From: Petrolisthes cinctipes | Lineage: Eukaryota > Arthropoda > Malacostraca > Decapoda > Porcellanidae | Length of the DNA: 64,000 nucleotides | NCBI GenBank assembly: GCA_033782935.1 | Contig: JAWQEG010000283.1 | Coordinates: 558,001 to 622,000 of the forward strand | Direction of reading: 5' to 3' | Part shown: piece by piece, positions 61,484-64,000 of the stretch | Layout: each line of letters starts with the position of its first letter | Numbering within the stretch: the stretch's first letter is position 1 | Made by a program: the position numbers and the translations under genes | The notes under the pieces: generated by a model | Database searches by the model: none | Told to the model about the DNA's origin: nothing | The model's input: only the letters and a program-made list of their open reading frames with translations

Positions 61484-64000
61484 ATATGTGCATGTATCTT
61501 CCGTACCCATTTATATCTCAAATTCAGGCTCAAAAACACCCGAAAATTTAATATTTTGGGGTCACAGAAGCAATCTGTACATGCCTACTCAGTGCTAGAA
61601 TATTTTCAAAATATAGGCTAAAAACATGCTAAAAATCGATATTTTAGGTGCCAAAAAGTCGATATCTCAAATTCAGTCCCAAAACACCCGAAAATTCGAT
61701 ATTTTGGGGTCCCAGAAGTGATCTGTACATGAATACTCCGTGTTAAAGTATTTTCAAAATACAGGCCAAAAACATACTGAATATCGATCTTTTAGGTGCC
61801 CAAAAGTCGATATGTGCATGCATCTTCTGCACCCGTTTATATCTCAAATTCTGGCCCTACACACCCGAAAATTCGATATTTTGGGGTCCCAGAAGCGATC
61901 TGTACATGCCTACTCAGTGATAGAATATTTTCAAAATATAGGCTCAAAACATGCTAAAAATCGATATTTTAGGTGAGTAAAGGCGATATCTCAAATTAAG
62001 GCCCAAAACACCCGAAAATTCGATATTTAGGGGTCCCGGAAGCAATCTGTACATGTCTACTCAGTGCCAAAATATTTTCAAAATATAGGCTAAAAACATG
62101 GTAAAAATCGATATTTTAGGTGAGTAAAGGCGATATCTCAAATTCAGGCCCAAAACACCCGAAAATTCGATATTATGGGGTCCCAGAAGCGATCTGTACA
62201 TGCCTACTCCGTGTTAGAGTATTTTCAAAATACAGGCCCAAAACATGCTCAAAATCGATGTTTTAGGTGCCCAAAAGACGATATGTGCATGCATCTTCAG
62301 TACCCGTTTATATCTCAAATTCCGGCTCAAAACACCCGAAAATTCGATATTTTGGGGTCCCAGAAGCAATCTGTACATGCCTACTCAGTGCTAAAATATT
62401 TTCAAAATATAGGCTAAAAACATGGTAAAAATCGATATTTTAGGTGAGTAAAGGCGATATCTCAAATTCAGGCCCAAAACACCCGAAAATTCGATATTAT
62501 GGGACACAGAAGCGATCTGTACATGCCTACTCCGTGTTAGAGTATTTACAAAATACAGGCCTAAAACATGCTCAAAATCGATGTTTTAGGTGCCCAAAAG
62601 TCGATATGTGCATTCATCTTCAGTACCCGTTTATATATCAAATTCAGGCTCAAAACACCCTAAAATTCGATATTTTGGGGTCCCAGAAGCGATCTGTACA
62701 TGCCTACTCCGTGTTAGAGTATTTTCAAAATACATGCCCAAAACATGATGAAAATCGATATATTAGATGCCCAAAGTCAATATGTGCATGTATCTTCCGT
62801 ACCCATTTATATCTCAAATTCAGGCTCAAAACACCCGAAAATTTAATATTTTGGGGTCACAGAAGCAATCTGTACATGCCTACTCAGTGCTAGAATATTT
62901 TCAAAATATAGGCTAAAAACATGCTAAAAATCGATATTTTAGGTGCCAAAAAGTCGATATCTCAAATTCAGTCCCAAAACACCCGAAAATTCGATATTTT
63001 GGGGTCCCAGAAGTGATCTGTACATGAATACTCCGTGTTAAAGTATTTTCAAAATACAGGCCAAAAACATACTGAATATCGATCTTTTAGGTGCCCAAAA
63101 GTCGATATGTGCATGCATCTTCTGCACCCGTTTATATCTCAAATTCTGGCCCTACACACCCGAAAATTCGATATTTTGGGGTCCCAGAAGCGATCTGTAC
63201 ATGCCTACTCAGTGATAGAATATTTTCAAAATATAGGCTCAAAACATGCTAAAAATCGATATTTTAGGTGAGTAAAGGCGATATCTCAAATTAAGGCCCA
63301 AAACACCCGAAAATTCGATATTTAGGGGTCCCGGAAGCAATCTGTACATGTCTACTCAGTGCTAAAATATTTTCAAAATATAGGCTAAAAACATGGTAAA
63401 AATCGATATTTTAGGTGAGTAAAGGCGATATCTCAAATTCAGGCCCAAAACACCCGAAAATTCGATATTATGGGGTCCCAGAAGCGATCTGTACATGCCT
63501 ACTCCGTGTTAGAGTATTTACAAAATACAGGCCCAAAACATGCTCAAAATCGATGTTTTAGGTGCCCAAAAGTCGATATGTGCATTCATCTTCAGTACCC
63601 GTTTATATCTCAAATTCAGGCTCAAAACACCCGAAAATTCGATATTTTGGGGTCCCAGAAGCGATCTGTACATGCCTGCTCCGTGTTAGAGTATTTTCAA
63701 AATACATGCCCAAAACATGATGAAAATCGATATATTAGATGCCCAAAGTCAATATGTGCATGTATCTTCTGTACCCGTTTATATCTCAAATTCAGGCTCA
63801 AAACACCCAAAAATTCAATATTTTGGGGTCCCAGAAGCGATCTGTACATGCCTACTCAGTGCTAGAATGTTTTCAAAATATAGGCTCAAAACATGCTCAA
63901 AATCGATATTTTAGGTGCCCAAAAGACGATATGTGCATGCATCTTCTGTACTCGTTTATATCTCTAATTCAGGCTCAAAACACCCGTAAATACGATATTT
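61484..64000 (+). repeat. Segment A copy 3, continuation to the window edge
   Basis: Follows 43,713-46,228 at +17,771 bp, becoming +17,772 after an extra A in CTCAAAAACACCC near 61,530. It completes the first and holds the second of two 1,295 bp HOR copies (60,879-63,469), then begins the 2,357 bp HOR type. The array is still in progress at base 64,000, so the block and the satellite extend beyond the window. Confidence 0.87.

Larger units (their letters stand above)
1..64000 (+). repeat. Satellite DNA array filling the whole window
   Basis: Every stretch read is the same monomer family, head to tail, with no inverted unit and no interruption. Landmarks recurring in each unit are GGGGTCCCAGAAGCGATCTG, TACATGCCTACTC, a TTTTCAAAATA core, AAAACATGCT, ATCGATATTTTAGG, ATATCTCAAATT and AAAACACCCGAAAATTCG. 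Units are 176-178 bp (long) or 147-148 bp (short), with two of 118 bp. Established knowledge: nucleosome-sized tandem arrays of this type form centromeric and other constitutive heterochromatin in eukaryotes. Inference: a plant is most likely, but I do not recognise the family. The plus strand is only the orientation used to describe the monomer. No flanking unique DNA is present, so chromosomal position cannot be read. Confidence 0.97.

Noticed and set aside
1..64000. CRISPR array or prokaryotic tandem repeat
   Set aside because: There are no short repeats separated by unique spacers. The whole unit repeats and the similarity is continuous, with no leader or cas genes.
1..64000. CENP-B box or telomere repeat
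   Set aside because: I looked for the TTCG-x4-A-x2-CGGG pattern on both strands and for TTTAGGG, TTAGGG and similar runs. The TTTTAGG in the monomer is a single occurrence per unit, not a tandem telomere motif, and no CENP-B box was seen.
1..64000. Transposon or LTR element inserted in the array
   Set aside because: Centromeric satellites often carry retroelements, but no stretch leaves the monomer consensus for more than a few bases, and no terminal repeats or target-site duplications were seen.
1..64000. Inverted blocks within the array
   Set aside because: The landmarks GGGGTCCCAG, ACATGCC and AACACCCGAAAA always appear in the same orientation. No strand switch was found.
40830..64000. 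Assembly duplication as the cause of the near-identical blocks
   Set aside because: It cannot be excluded without reads. However, the copies carry distinguishing substitutions, different junctions (49.6 kb, 58.87 kb) and copy-specific insertions (near 61,530), which a simple duplicated contig would not have. It is kept as a caution, not a conclusion.

Overview
The whole 64 kb is satellite DNA. From the first base to the last it is one head-to-tail array of a single AT-rich monomer family, all units in the same orientation. I saw no unique sequence, gene, transposon, rRNA or tRNA. About 390 monomers are present (estimated from a mean near 165 bp). Such an array points to a eukaryotic genome, most likely centromeric, pericentromeric or other constitutive heterochromatin. 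A 147-177 bp monomer with frequent CpG-to-CpA/TpG variants fits plant centromere-type satellites best. I do not recognise the family and cannot name the species, and other eukaryotes remain possible.

The array has at least four nested levels. (1) The long monomer (177 bp, with 176 and 178 bp variants) is itself two related half-units of 88 and 89 bp. (2) A short monomer (147 or 148 bp) lacks about 29-30 bp of the second half-unit, and a rare 118 bp form lacks about 59 bp. (3) Long and short monomers alternate in fixed orders that repeat as higher-order repeats (HORs): 5-mer 827 bp, 7-mer 1179 bp, 8-mers 1269, 1295 and 1327 bp, 9-mer 1475 bp, 12-mer 1973 bp, 14-mers 2357/2358 bp and 16-mer 2621 bp. 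(4) From about 27 kb onward these HORs sit inside segmental copies of about 7-9 kb, re-used at offsets of 13,471 and 15,150 bp and differing by only a few single bases.

Layout: 1-3,985 irregular, older-looking mosaic; 3,986-6,138 a 1,327 bp HOR, about 1.6 copies; 6,139-12,689 irregular, with dispersed partial duplications; 12,690-15,645 exactly two copies of a 1,475 bp HOR; 15,646-16,750 irregular; 16,751-22,770 three copies of a 1,973 bp HOR; 22,771-26,404 a broken 1,269 bp HOR holding the two 118 bp monomers; 26,405-28,058 two copies of an 827 bp HOR; 27,360-36,160 segment A, first copy; 36,645-40,830 B-specific part; 40,830-49,630 segment A, second copy; 49,558-54,272 two copies of a 2,358 bp HOR; 54,273-55,980 B-specific part again; 55,980-64,000 segment A, third copy, interrupted by a nearly perfect 2,621 bp tandem duplication.

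Open frames up to 237 codons occur only because 177 and 147 are multiples of three and one frame of the monomer lacks stops. I do not regard them as genes. Coordinates of HOR edges were set by eye and may be off by tens of bases. Monomer lengths inside the HORs were counted base by base and sum to the stated periods.
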